Program-made: the position numbers and the translations under genes
Shown here: positions 34,621-41,790 of the stretch, in pieces
How positions within the stretch are numbered: the stretch's first letter is position 1
Layout of the letters: the number at the start of each line of letters is the position of its first letter
Notes under the pieces: model-generated
What the model was told of the DNA's origin: nothing
The model's input: only the letters and a program-made list of their open reading frames with translations
Databases searched by the model: none
From: Variovorax sp. YR216
GTDB lineage: Bacteria; Pseudomonadota; Gammaproteobacteria; Burkholderiales; Burkholderiaceae_C
DNA length: 64,000 nt
Assembly: GCF_900107745.1 (NCBI RefSeq)
Contig: NZ_FNRO01000003.1
Location: 186,001-250,000 of the forward strand
Direction of reading: 5' to 3'

Positions 34621-35658
34621 ATGCACTTTCTCGCTTCCAGAAGAACCATTGCCGCAGCCGGCGCATTGCTCGGCCTGATGGCGGCAACAGGCGCCGGTGC
34701 GCAGGGCACGGTCAATGCGCTGTGCAGCACCGACGCAAGCTGGTGCGAAGCGGCGGCGGCCGAGTTCACACGCGCCACCGGCATCCGCGTGCTGCAGGCC
34801 CACAAGGGCACGGGCGAGATCGGTGCCCAGCTGCGCGCCGAAGCGGCCAACCCCAAGACCGACATCTGGTGGGGCGGCACCGGCGACCCGTTCCTGCAGG
34901 CGGCCGAACAGGGGCTGCTCGATCCGTACCGGCCGGCCTACATCAATGACCTCTACGACTGGTCGGTGCGTCAGTACGCGATGTCGCAGAACATGGTCGG
35001 CGGCTTCTACACGAGCGCGATGGGCTTCGGCTTCAACACCGACGTGCTCAAGAAAAAGAAGCTGCCCGAGCCTCGCTGCTGGGCCGACCTGATCAAGCCC
35101 GAATACAAGAGCGAGGTGGAGATGTCGCACCCCGCGACCAGCGGCACCGGCTACACCATCGTCGCTGGCCTCGTGCAACTCATGGGCGAGGAGCAGGCCT
35201 TCGACTACCTGAAGAAGCTGCACCGCAACACCACCGCCTACACCCGCAGCGGGCAGGCGCAGGCGCCGAACGTGGCCAAGGGCGAGGTCGCCATCGGCAT
35301 CAGCTTCATCTTCGGCTTCGACAAGTGGCGCTACGACAAGTACCCGGTCAAGGCGGTGGCGCCCTGCGAAGGCACGGGCTACGAGATCGGCGGCATCGCG
35401 CTGGTGAAGGGCGCGCGCAACAAGGCCAACGCGATCCGCTACTACGACTGGCTGATGAGCCCGGCCGGGCAGTCGATCGGCGCCAGGGCGGGCAGCCTGC
35501 AATCGCCGGCCAACAAGACCTTCAAGCCGGATCCGCGCATTCCGTCGATGAGCGAGGTGCGGCTCATCAAGTACGACTTCGAGAAATACGGCAGCGCGGC
35601 CGAGCGCAAGCGGCTGATCGACCGCTGGACGCGCGAAGTCGAATCGCAGCCGAGGTAG
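34621..35658 (+). CDS. Fe3+-type ABC transporter substrate-binding protein (orphan)
   Basis: A 345-residue periplasmic binding protein of the FbpA/AfuA/2-aminoethylphosphonate group, with a signal peptide ending at TGAGAQ (about 28). The family pattern is seen in FTRATGIRVLQAHKGTGE, NPKTDIWWGGTGDPFLQAAEQG, SHPATSGTGYTIVAGLVQ and NKANAIRYYDWLMSPAGQ. No permease or ATPase gene adjoins it, so transport partners lie elsewhere or it acts in sensing. The ligand could be Fe3+, another metal complex or a small anion. Confidence 0.85.
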   Translation: MHFLASRRTIAAAGALLGLMAATGAGAQGTVNALCSTDASWCEAAAAEFTRATGIRVLQAHKGTGEIGAQLRAEAANPKTDIWWGGTGDPFLQAAEQGLLDPYRPAYINDLYDWSVRQYAMSQNMVGGFYTSAMGFGFNTDVLKKKKLPEPRCWADLIKPEYKSEVEMSHPATSGTGYTIVAGLVQLMGEEQAFDYLKKLHRNTTAYTRSGQAQAPNVAKGEVAIGISFIFGFDKWRYDKYPVKAVAPCEGTGYEIGGIALVKGARNKANAIRYYDWLMSPAGQSIGARAGSLQSPANKTFKPDPRIPSMSEVRLIKYDFEKYGSAAERKRLIDRWTREVESQPR

Positions 35659-35670
35659 CGGCCTCGCGCC

Positions 35671-36036
35671 TCAGAGGCCGTGCACGATGAAGATGCCGGC
35701 CGGGGGCGCGGGAATGGTCAGCGTGGTCTCGCCGACGCGGTTGAACCGGTATTCGATGCCGTTGAGCAGGATGGACGGCATGTTGGTCCAGACAAGGTAC
35801 TGGTAGCCCTCCTTGACCGGCGTGATCTGCAGCACCCGGAACACCGGCGGGATCACGATCCTGAACGAGAGATGGGCGGACGCGCTGTTCGCGCCCGGTG
35901 CGGCGATGGCGGTTTCGGCCGCGCAGCTCAAGGGTGCGAGCATCAGCGCGAGCAGGATGCCCCTGGCTTCGCGTCTGCCGACGCGGCAATTCGCACCGAT
36001 CTCTTTCCCGGACATTGAGCACCGCCTCGCTGACAT
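35671..36036 (-). CDS. Small secreted subunit of the chaperone/outer-membrane-barrel operon
   Basis: A 121-residue protein. A basic N-terminus is followed by the hydrophobic signal segment ILLALMLAPLSCAAETAIAA; the mature part is about 75 residues. Residues 58-72 (FRIVIPPVFRVLQIT) align with the IPR-V-LF-LQVGTG motif of the three larger subunits of the operon, so I take it as a minor or terminal subunit. The start may instead be the ATG at 36015. It is the last gene of the operon, 86 bases after the barrel gene, with a hairpin directly behind the barrel stop. Confidence 0.6.
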   Translation of the reverse strand: MSARRCSMSGKEIGANCRVGRREARGILLALMLAPLSCAAETAIAAPGANSASAHLSFRIVIPPVFRVLQITPVKEGYQYLVWTNMPSILLNGIEYRFNRVGETTLTIPAPPAGIFIVHGL

Positions 36037-36105
36037 GGCGCGGCGCCCCAGCGACGCCGACCTCGGGATATCGGCAGTCTGATCCAAAAGTGAAGGATGC
36101 AACAC

Positions 36106-36122
36106 CCTCCATTTGGTGGAGG
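36106..36122 (-). other. Intercistronic hairpin after the barrel gene
   Basis: On the minus strand CCTCCA-CCAAA-TGGAGG (six-base perfect stem) begins directly after the stop codon of the outer-membrane-barrel gene. There is no U-run, so it is more likely an mRNA-stability or attenuating hairpin than a full terminator before the last, small gene. Confidence 0.4.
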
Positions 36123-38204
36123 TCAGCGGTCGCGCTGGATCGCGAAGTCGGCGGTGGTGGTGTCGCGCACGAACACGTCGACGCGTCGCGTCGCGGGGCC
36201 GGGGTTGCTCCACGGCAGCGGCAGGTTGTCGGGGATGAGTTCGATCTCGTGGTTGCCCGGCGCCACCGCCGGGAAGCTGTAGAGACCCTGCGCGTCCGTG
36301 CGCGTCACGAAGCGGCCGTTGAGCACCACCGTGACGCCCGGGACGCCGCCCTCGTTGGCCTCGCGCACGCCGTTGCCGTTCTGGTCGAAGAACACATGGC
36401 CTTCGAGCCGGCCCGAGCCGCCGGCGGCGCTGCCGCCGATCGGCACGCTCGTCGTGCCCGCGCGTGCCTCGTAGCGGATCGCCAGCAGCAGCGTGCGGCT
36501 CGACGGCAGCACCACCACGGGCGGCAGGGTGGCCGCGGTCAGCGCCGACACCACCGCCGGATTGAGTGCCTCCTGCCCGTTCGCCGCGGTGTATTGCACA
36601 TAGAACGACCAGCCGGCGCCCAGCGCCCAGCTCACGCGCGCATTCGCATTCAGGAAGCGCGCGTCGTAGCTGCCGAGGCCGTTGCTGCCGCGCACGCTCA
36701 GGTCGAGCCGGCCGCTCGCGAGAAAGGGCAGGCTGCCGAGCGCGCCCCAGATCACCGAACGCGCGGTGACGCCGAGCTGCTCGGCCTGCTCGACCGCCAG
36801 CGTGGTCGACAGCGATGTGTTTTCCGCCACCGGCCACGCCTGGTCGAGGCCGAAACGCACCACTTGCGAACCGCGGCCGTTCGCGACGTCCGTGCGCCAC
36901 TGGCTCTGGCCCCAGGTGGGCGAGATGTGTTCCCAGGTGACCTCGATCGATTGCGCGGCCTGGCTGCCGGTGCGTGCGGCAAGCGTGGAGGAGATCGCGT
37001 CGCGCGAATCGAAGCGGTAGCGTCCGAAGACGTTGCCGAAGAGCGACCGGCCGGTGAGCCCGCTCACGCTTTCGCTCAATTCCAGGTTGGTGCCGAGCTG
37101 CCATTGGCGGGTCGAGACGTCGCCGCGCCAGCTCACGCCCTGCAGGTCGCCCGCGATCGGCGTGCTGCCCCAGCGAAGCGCCGGATCGAAATAGAAGGCG
37201 CTCGCGCTCTGCCGCGCCCAGTCGCCGCGCCAGTCCGCGTCGACCCAGAAGCCGTTGGCCGAATCGCGCGGCGCGAGCGAGCCGACGGTCGACGGCTGGC
37301 CTTCGCTGTGCGCGTAGTTCGCCTGCACGCGCATCCCGCCCGGGCGCTCGGTCAGCGGGCCGATGCCGGCGCCGACCGAATCGGCCCAGGGCGACACGCC
37401 CTGCCACGACATGGCGCCCCAGTACGAGCGGGTGTTCTGCGCATAGCCGGTCACGCCGTTGAGGTTGACGTCGCGCGCGTCCACCATCTGGAAGGCGGCG
37501 TCGGTGCGATTGACGCCGAGCGGGTTGTCATCGCCGGTGAGCTGCTGCTGCGCGCCGAAGGTAGTCGCGGTGCCGCGACCGACGGTGAAGCCCTGCGAAT
37601 TGATCCCGTCGAAGAAACCCAGTCGGCCGCTGGAGGCATTGATGCTCGTGCGCCCCGGCTTGTCGAAGCTGGTGGAGAAGCCTTCGATCGGCAGCGAGGG
37701 AAGGAAGACGCGCCCGGAACCGCGCGACATCGGCGTGGCGGCGGTGTTGATGTCGCCGATGCTGTTGTTGGCGTACCACCCGCTGTTGAGCGGCATCGCG
37801 CGCTGGTCGATGCGGCCGGTGTTGCCGCTCAGGTAGGAGAGGTTGTAGAGCGTGCCGTTGAGTCCGGTCTGGTCGAACACCGTCACGGGGCTGCGGTAGC
37901 GGTTCAGGCTCACGTCGGCGGAAAAGGCGCCGTAGTTCGGCGTGTCGAGAAAGCCGGAGAACTGCAGCGTCTGGTTGCGCGTCTCGCTGACCACGCGCTG
38001 GCGCTGCGATTGCAGCTCGACGCTGCCGCCGCGCGGCCAGCCGGTGGAGGGCGCTTCGGCCGCGGACTCGTCGACCTCGGCCTGCGGCCCGCTGTCGAGC
38101 AGGCGATCTTCATAGGCAGGCGCCGCCGGCGCTTCGGCCCGGCTGTCCAGCGCAGAGCCCGCGCCGAGCATGCCGAGCGCGAGGCAGGCGATCCGGCGCC
38201 TCAT
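36123..38204 (-). CDS. Outer-membrane barrel candidate (usher-like) with C-terminal SdrD-B-like domain
   Basis: A 693-residue exported protein (signal peptide to about residue 23). Residues about 50-590 consist of alternating hydrophobic/aromatic strands separated by Gly/Asn/Ser-rich turns (for example NYGAFSADVSLNRYRS, FGNVFGRYRFDSRD, WSFYVQYTAANGQEAL), as in beta-barrels. Residues 598-693 form an SdrD-B/carboxypeptidase-regulatory-like domain (GHVFFDQNGNGVREANEGG, TDAQGLYSFPAVAPGNHEIEL). Classical ushers are 800-900 residues with recognisable N-terminal and plug domains, which I do not see. Its ATG overlaps the chaperone stop (ATGA), so it probably is the secretion or assembly pore for the subunits encoded upstream. 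Confidence 0.65.
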   Translation of the reverse strand: MRRRIACLALGMLGAGSALDSRAEAPAAPAYEDRLLDSGPQAEVDESAAEAPSTGWPRGGSVELQSQRQRVVSETRNQTLQFSGFLDTPNYGAFSADVSLNRYRSPVTVFDQTGLNGTLYNLSYLSGNTGRIDQRAMPLNSGWYANNSIGDINTAATPMSRGSGRVFLPSLPIEGFSTSFDKPGRTSINASSGRLGFFDGINSQGFTVGRGTATTFGAQQQLTGDDNPLGVNRTDAAFQMVDARDVNLNGVTGYAQNTRSYWGAMSWQGVSPWADSVGAGIGPLTERPGGMRVQANYAHSEGQPSTVGSLAPRDSANGFWVDADWRGDWARQSASAFYFDPALRWGSTPIAGDLQGVSWRGDVSTRQWQLGTNLELSESVSGLTGRSLFGNVFGRYRFDSRDAISSTLAARTGSQAAQSIEVTWEHISPTWGQSQWRTDVANGRGSQVVRFGLDQAWPVAENTSLSTTLAVEQAEQLGVTARSVIWGALGSLPFLASGRLDLSVRGSNGLGSYDARFLNANARVSWALGAGWSFYVQYTAANGQEALNPAVVSALTAATLPPVVVLPSSRTLLLAIRYEARAGTTSVPIGGSAAGGSGRLEGHVFFDQNGNGVREANEGGVPGVTVVLNGRFVTRTDAQGLYSFPAVAPGNHEIELIPDNLPLPWSNPGPATRRVDVFVRDTTTADFAIQRDR

Positions 38205-39034
38205 GGAGCGAAGCGCTGATCGATCTCGGTCGACCCCGATTCACCCCATTCGAGCTTGCCGCGCACCGTCACCGGAAAGCTGACCTGCACCGCGGCATCC
38301 GCGTTGCCGGGCCGTGCCGCGCTCAACGCAATGTCGCGCGTTTCCCCCGGAAGGATGGGAAGCGTCGCGGCGGTGAATTCGAGCGCGGTGCCGCTGGCAT
38401 CCGTGCCCTTGAGGAAACCGGCGAGCCGGCCGTGCGCGGTGCCGTCATTGCGCACCTTGAGCACCGGCATCTTCACGCCGTTGACCGTCTGCACCGTGGC
38501 GCCGACCACGCTGAGCGATGGCTTCACGTCGCCGACCGCGACGTAGACGACGACGCCGACGCGCGCCGACAGGCCGATCGGCATGTTGGGGCTCGCGGCC
38601 TGTTCCTTGCCTTCGACGAGGATCGCGAAGCGGCATTCCGTCGGCGGCGTGTCCGGCGGCGGCGTGACCTCGAAGCGGAAGCGATACGGCCGGCCGGGCG
38701 TGACGGTGAGTTCCTTGCGCTCGATGGCGACCCACGGGCGGCAACTGTCAGGCGCCAGCGCGTCGATGAAATCCACTGTTGCGTCGGGCTTGAAGGTCCA
38801 GTCGGCGGTGCGCACGGTATAGGCGCCCGGGCGCGCGTCGATCTGCGACAGCTCGATCACGTCGCGGACCGGTGTGCCGGGCTTCCCCTTCAACTCGAAG
38901 CGCGGCGGCGACACCGCGAGCGCGAACTGCGAGAAGGCGGCCGGGCACAGCGCACCGAAGCCCAGCGCAAGCAGCGTCAGCGATCGAAGACGTCCGGGGT
39001 GCAGGAGCGAGCGAAGAGCGGTCGGTCGGTTCAA
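38201..39034 (-). CDS. PapD-like periplasmic chaperone
   Basis: A 277-residue protein with a signal peptide (LRSLTLLALGFGALCPAAFSQ) and two immunoglobulin-like domains. Chaperone-like features are VSPPRFELKGKPG at the mature N-terminus, RPWVAIERKELTVTPGRPYRFRFEV, the ECRFAILVEG strand, and a second domain with LKVRNDGTAHGRLAGFL and LPILPGETRDIAL. There is no ATG before the signal peptide. The start is a TTG at 39034 that overlaps the upstream TGA (TTGA), an unusual but convincing coupled start. It is expected to cap secreted subunits and deliver them to the barrel protein. Confidence 0.78.
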   Translation of the reverse strand: MNRPTALRSLLHPGRLRSLTLLALGFGALCPAAFSQFALAVSPPRFELKGKPGTPVRDVIELSQIDARPGAYTVRTADWTFKPDATVDFIDALAPDSCRPWVAIERKELTVTPGRPYRFRFEVTPPPDTPPTECRFAILVEGKEQAASPNMPIGLSARVGVVVYVAVGDVKPSLSVVGATVQTVNGVKMPVLKVRNDGTAHGRLAGFLKGTDASGTALEFTAATLPILPGETRDIALSAARPGNADAAVQVSFPVTVRGKLEWGESGSTEIDQRFAP

Positions 39035-39525
39035 GGCGATACCTCGATCTCGAAATAGAACTGGAGCTGCTGCGTGCGTGTCAGCAGCCGGCCATCGGCC
39101 AGCAGGTTGAGCTGGATGGTCTCGTTCAGGAAGGGGCCCTGCACCACGCCGTCGAAGACCAGCGCTCGGCCCCCGCCTCGGACCGAGCCGGGCAGCAGGC
39201 GGCCTTGCGTGCGCCAGGTGGCGATGAGCTGCTCGCCTTCCGTGGGTGCGAGCACCATGTAGATGCGCGCCGGGCGATTGACCCAGTTGGTCAGATTGAG
39301 GCGCAGTGACACGCTGAGCTGGCCTTCGACCGCGTTGTCGCCGGTCCGCGATGGCACGACCTGGCGCCATTTCATCGGTGTGACCGGCTGGCTCACCAGC
39401 GTGCCGGTGTCGTCGACGCGAAACGTTGCGGCCGAAGCCGGCGAGGGCATGACCAGTATCGCGAAGAGGATGGCGCACAGCGCGAGGAGGGCGCCTTTGA
39501 CGATCTGGCGCAGGCTGATCTTCAT
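39031..39525 (-). CDS. Exported accessory protein of the chaperone/barrel operon
   Basis: A 164-residue protein with a long hydrophobic signal segment (ALLALCAILFAILVMPSPASAA). The mature part is beta-rich and has no Cys: TPMKWRQVVPSRTGDNAVEG, a strand-rich middle, ending RTQQLQFYFEIEVSP. It lacks the IPR-x-LQVGTG motif of the subunits. It could be a second chaperone-like domain, a minor subunit or a periplasmic connector. The ATG overlaps the upstream stop (ATGA), and its own stop overlaps the chaperone start. Confidence 0.65.
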   Translation of the reverse strand: MKISLRQIVKGALLALCAILFAILVMPSPASAATFRVDDTGTLVSQPVTPMKWRQVVPSRTGDNAVEGQLSVSLRLNLTNWVNRPARIYMVLAPTEGEQLIATWRTQGRLLPGSVRGGGRALVFDGVVQGPFLNETIQLNLLADGRLLTRTQQLQFYFEIEVSP

Positions 39526-40181
39526 GGGGCCACCAGCTCGTAGACGGCGCGGCCGGTGAAAGTGCCGGCGGGCGCGAGTTGCGCGTTGGAATAGCTGAAG
39601 GTCAGGCAGCTTTCGAACCAGTTGTTGACCGCGACAGAGAGCAGAAGCTGCCGGGAGCCGTTGAATGTGCCGCTCGGGATCGTTGCCGTCGAATCGCCGG
39701 CACCGCTGGATACCCATGAGATCGTGCTGATCGGGATGGTGTCGCTGGTCGCGTTGACGAGGTAGGCCGGCGCAGTGACCGTCAGCGTCGCATTCTGGCT
39801 GGATCCGTTCGACCGGTAGAAGCCGCCGACGTAGACCTGCCCGCTTCCAGGCGTGCAGAACGCATAGTTGTCGTAGGGGCTGTTGGCCGTGGTGCTGTTG
39901 GTCGCCATCGTCTGCGGACCCGTGCCGATGGCGCTGGCCGGCACCGTGGCGGTGACGGTATTGACGGTGGTGTTGTTGCCCGGCGTGCCGCCGCCGGTGT
40001 AGGTGCCGCTGAACGTGCCGGTGCCCACTTGCAGGTAGATCGCCCGTGCGGCGGGCGTGATGCTGACCAGATAGGCCTGCGCACCGCCCGCGGCGAAAAG
40101 GCCCGCGACGGCAAGCCCGGCGACCGCGAAGGCTCTGGCGCCGGAGGTGCGGAACGGTGAAAGACGCATCACGTTGGGCAT
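39522..40181 (-). CDS. Secreted subunit C (pilin/adhesin-like)
   Basis: A 219-residue secreted protein; signal peptide AVAGLAVAGLFAAGGAQAY (start ATG 40181, alternative 40169). The N-terminal mature strand ITPAARAIYLQVGTG (41-55) is the shared motif of the operon. The middle is rich in Thr, Asn, Gly and Ser. Unlike the other two large subunits it has Cys residues (AFCTPGSG and WFESCLTF), possibly a disulfide. The C-terminus (SNAQLAPAGTFTGRAVYELVAP) keeps the alternating pattern expected for donor-strand partners. It may be the tip or adaptor. Confidence 0.68.
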   Translation of the reverse strand: MPNVMRLSPFRTSGARAFAVAGLAVAGLFAAGGAQAYLVSITPAARAIYLQVGTGTFSGTYTGGGTPGNNTTVNTVTATVPASAIGTGPQTMATNSTTANSPYDNYAFCTPGSGQVYVGGFYRSNGSSQNATLTVTAPAYLVNATSDTIPISTISWVSSGAGDSTATIPSGTFNGSRQLLLSVAVNNWFESCLTFSYSNAQLAPAGTFTGRAVYELVAP

Positions 40182-40200
40182 TTTTGCGATCTCCCGGTGT

Positions 40201-40842
40201 TCAGGGCATGGTCGCCGTGTAGGTGACCCGGCCATTGTTGACGCCGGCGCCACCGTACGTGCCGGCTGCGACCACAGCGCTGTTCGCGTAGCTGTAGGTC
40301 CACTTGCCCTCCTGTCGCACCATCTTGTTGGTGGAGGGCAGAAGCACCGACGAGCCCGCCCCGCCCGTGGCATTGAAGCTCGGGTGGGTGATGCTGCCGT
40401 TGTTGAAGTTGGCCGTGGTGCTCCCCAGTGCGCTGCTGGCCACGGTGATCTGGTTCCAGCCGATCTGCTGGCTGGACGTGCCGTTGTTCAGTGCGCCGGT
40501 GGTGTTGGAGTTGAGCGTGATGTCGCCCCCATTGCCCATCACCCGCACCGTGACTGCGCCATTGCCCAGGTCGCCGCCGGTGCCCGCCACCGCCGTGCCG
40601 TTGCCGACCTGCGCTGCCGGCACGGCGAAGCTGATCATGTCGACCGTGCCGTTGGCGGCATATTCGGTGCCGGTGCCCACGCGCAGGTACAGGATGCGCG
40701 GGATGGTCACCACCAGGTCGAGGTTGGCCGTCGCCGTCAGCGTGCCGCTCGCGCCGCTGACGAATTTGGAGTCGGCGTGGGCCGGAGTCAGCACGGTTGC
40801 GCCGAGCCCGGCCAGCAGCGCCAGCCGCGCCCAGGTCCACAT
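40201..40842 (-). CDS. Secreted subunit B (pilin-like)
   Basis: A 213-residue secreted protein with signal peptide ending TPAHA. VTIPRILYLRVGTG (45-58) and VDMISFAVPAAQVGNGTAV parallel subunit A. The C-terminus QEGKWTYSYANSAVVAAGTY, then NNGRVTYTATMP, is almost identical to that of A. There is no Cys. Composition is heavy in Gly, Asn, Thr and Ser. It is evidently a duplicate of A. 19 bases separate its stop from the ATG of subunit C. Confidence 0.72.
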   Translation of the reverse strand: MWTWARLALLAGLGATVLTPAHADSKFVSGASGTLTATANLDLVVTIPRILYLRVGTGTEYAANGTVDMISFAVPAAQVGNGTAVAGTGGDLGNGAVTVRVMGNGGDITLNSNTTGALNNGTSSQQIGWNQITVASSALGSTTANFNNGSITHPSFNATGGAGSSVLLPSTNKMVRQEGKWTYSYANSAVVAAGTYGGAGVNNGRVTYTATMP

Positions 40843-40877
40843 GATCGGAATGAATCAGCAGGAAGTAGCCGACGCGC

Positions 40878-41525
40878 TCAGGGCATCGTGGCGGTGTAGG
40901 TCACCGTGCCGTTGTTGGTGTTGTTTGCGCCACCGTAGGTACCGGCCGCCACCACGTTCGCGTTCTTGTAGGCATAGGTCCACTTGCCTTCCTGGCGAAC
41001 CAGGCCGGAACTCGCCGTCAACGTCGTCGCGGTGCCTGCGCCGGTGTTGGAGGCGTTGAAGGCCGGATGCGTGATCCCGACGTTGGTGTAGCCGGTCGTG
41101 GTCGTGGCCAGGGGCGCTGTCGCGACAGTGATCTGGTCCCATCCGATGCTCGAGCCCGCGCCGTTGGTCATGGCGCCGCTCGTGGAGGAGTTCAGGCTCA
41201 CGTTGCTGTTGCCGTTGGCCAGCACGCGAACCGTGACGGCGCCGTTGGTCTGGTCCCCGCTGGCGGCGGTGGCTGCCACGGCGGTGCTGTTGCCAATGCC
41301 ACTTGCGGGCACCTGGAAGTCCATCAGGTCGACCGTCGTTCCTGCAGCCATGATCGTGCCGGTACCGACTTGCAGGAAGAGCACGCGCGGAACGGTGATC
41401 TTGACATCCACTCGGGCCTGTGCGGTGCCGTTGGCGGGGGTGCTGGGGTTCACGTTCGATTCCGCCAGGGCCGCCAGCGGCGAAAGAACTGCTGCAGCGA
41501 CCGAGACCAGAAGGAGCTTTTTCAT
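40878..41525 (-). CDS. Secreted subunit A (pilin-like), first gene of the operon
   Basis: A 215-residue secreted protein; signal peptide MKKLLLVSVAAAVLSPLAAL, cleavage after about residue 21. ITVPRVLFLQVGTG (43-56), VDLMDFQVPASGIGNSTAV and the C-terminal QEGKWTYAYKNANVVAAGTY are shared with subunit B; it also has no Cys. The Gly/Asn/Thr/Ser-rich strand pattern is that of polymerising surface subunits. A weak AGGAA site precedes the ATG. Being promoter-proximal, it is likely the major subunit. Confidence 0.72.
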   Translation of the reverse strand: MKKLLLVSVAAAVLSPLAALAESNVNPSTPANGTAQARVDVKITVPRVLFLQVGTGTIMAAGTTVDLMDFQVPASGIGNSTAVAATAASGDQTNGAVTVRVLANGNSNVSLNSSTSGAMTNGAGSSIGWDQITVATAPLATTTTGYTNVGITHPAFNASNTGAGTATTLTASSGLVRQEGKWTYAYKNANVVAAGTYGGANNTNNGTVTYTATMP

Positions 41526-41790
41526 GTTTGTTTCCTGAGTGGATTGAGAGGGGGCCGGTGAAAGTTGGTGAGCAAAATGTAGGAGGCCTCCCACGTTCGA
41601 CGTAGGACATAGTTCTCATAAATGTTCGGGTGAGTACTTTTGAGGGCCTATTTGTGATGTAAGTCTTTGTAGCTGTGGGTAGGCGCCAACTGCGGGCGTG
41701 AATTCGGTCACGGTTGGTCGCGTCAAGGGCGTCCAGTAAAGTTGCCTGTTCGCCATCGGCGATGTGTTCACTCTCGACTGACAACGCGTC
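41526..41790. promoter_or_regulatory. Divergent promoter region between the subunit operon and htpG
   Basis: This 265-base gap is the largest in the window. It holds an AT-richer patch (41600-41680) likely to contain the operon promoter, and two symmetric elements: GGAGGCCTCC at 41582-41591 and ACGT-TCG-ACGT at about 41593-41603. The htpG side shows no clear heat-shock (sigma-32) consensus by eye. No open frame or RNA gene was seen here. Confidence 0.45.

Noticed and set aside
34621..35658. Reading the Fe3+-type binding protein as part of the two-component output
   Set aside because: It has its own start 64 bases after the small protein gene and no shared repeats. Co-transcription is possible but not supported by anything specific.
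41582..41591. GGAGGCCTCC palindrome as a sure regulator site
   Set aside because: Ten-base GC palindromes occur often by chance in such DNA. It is noted only within the divergent promoter region.
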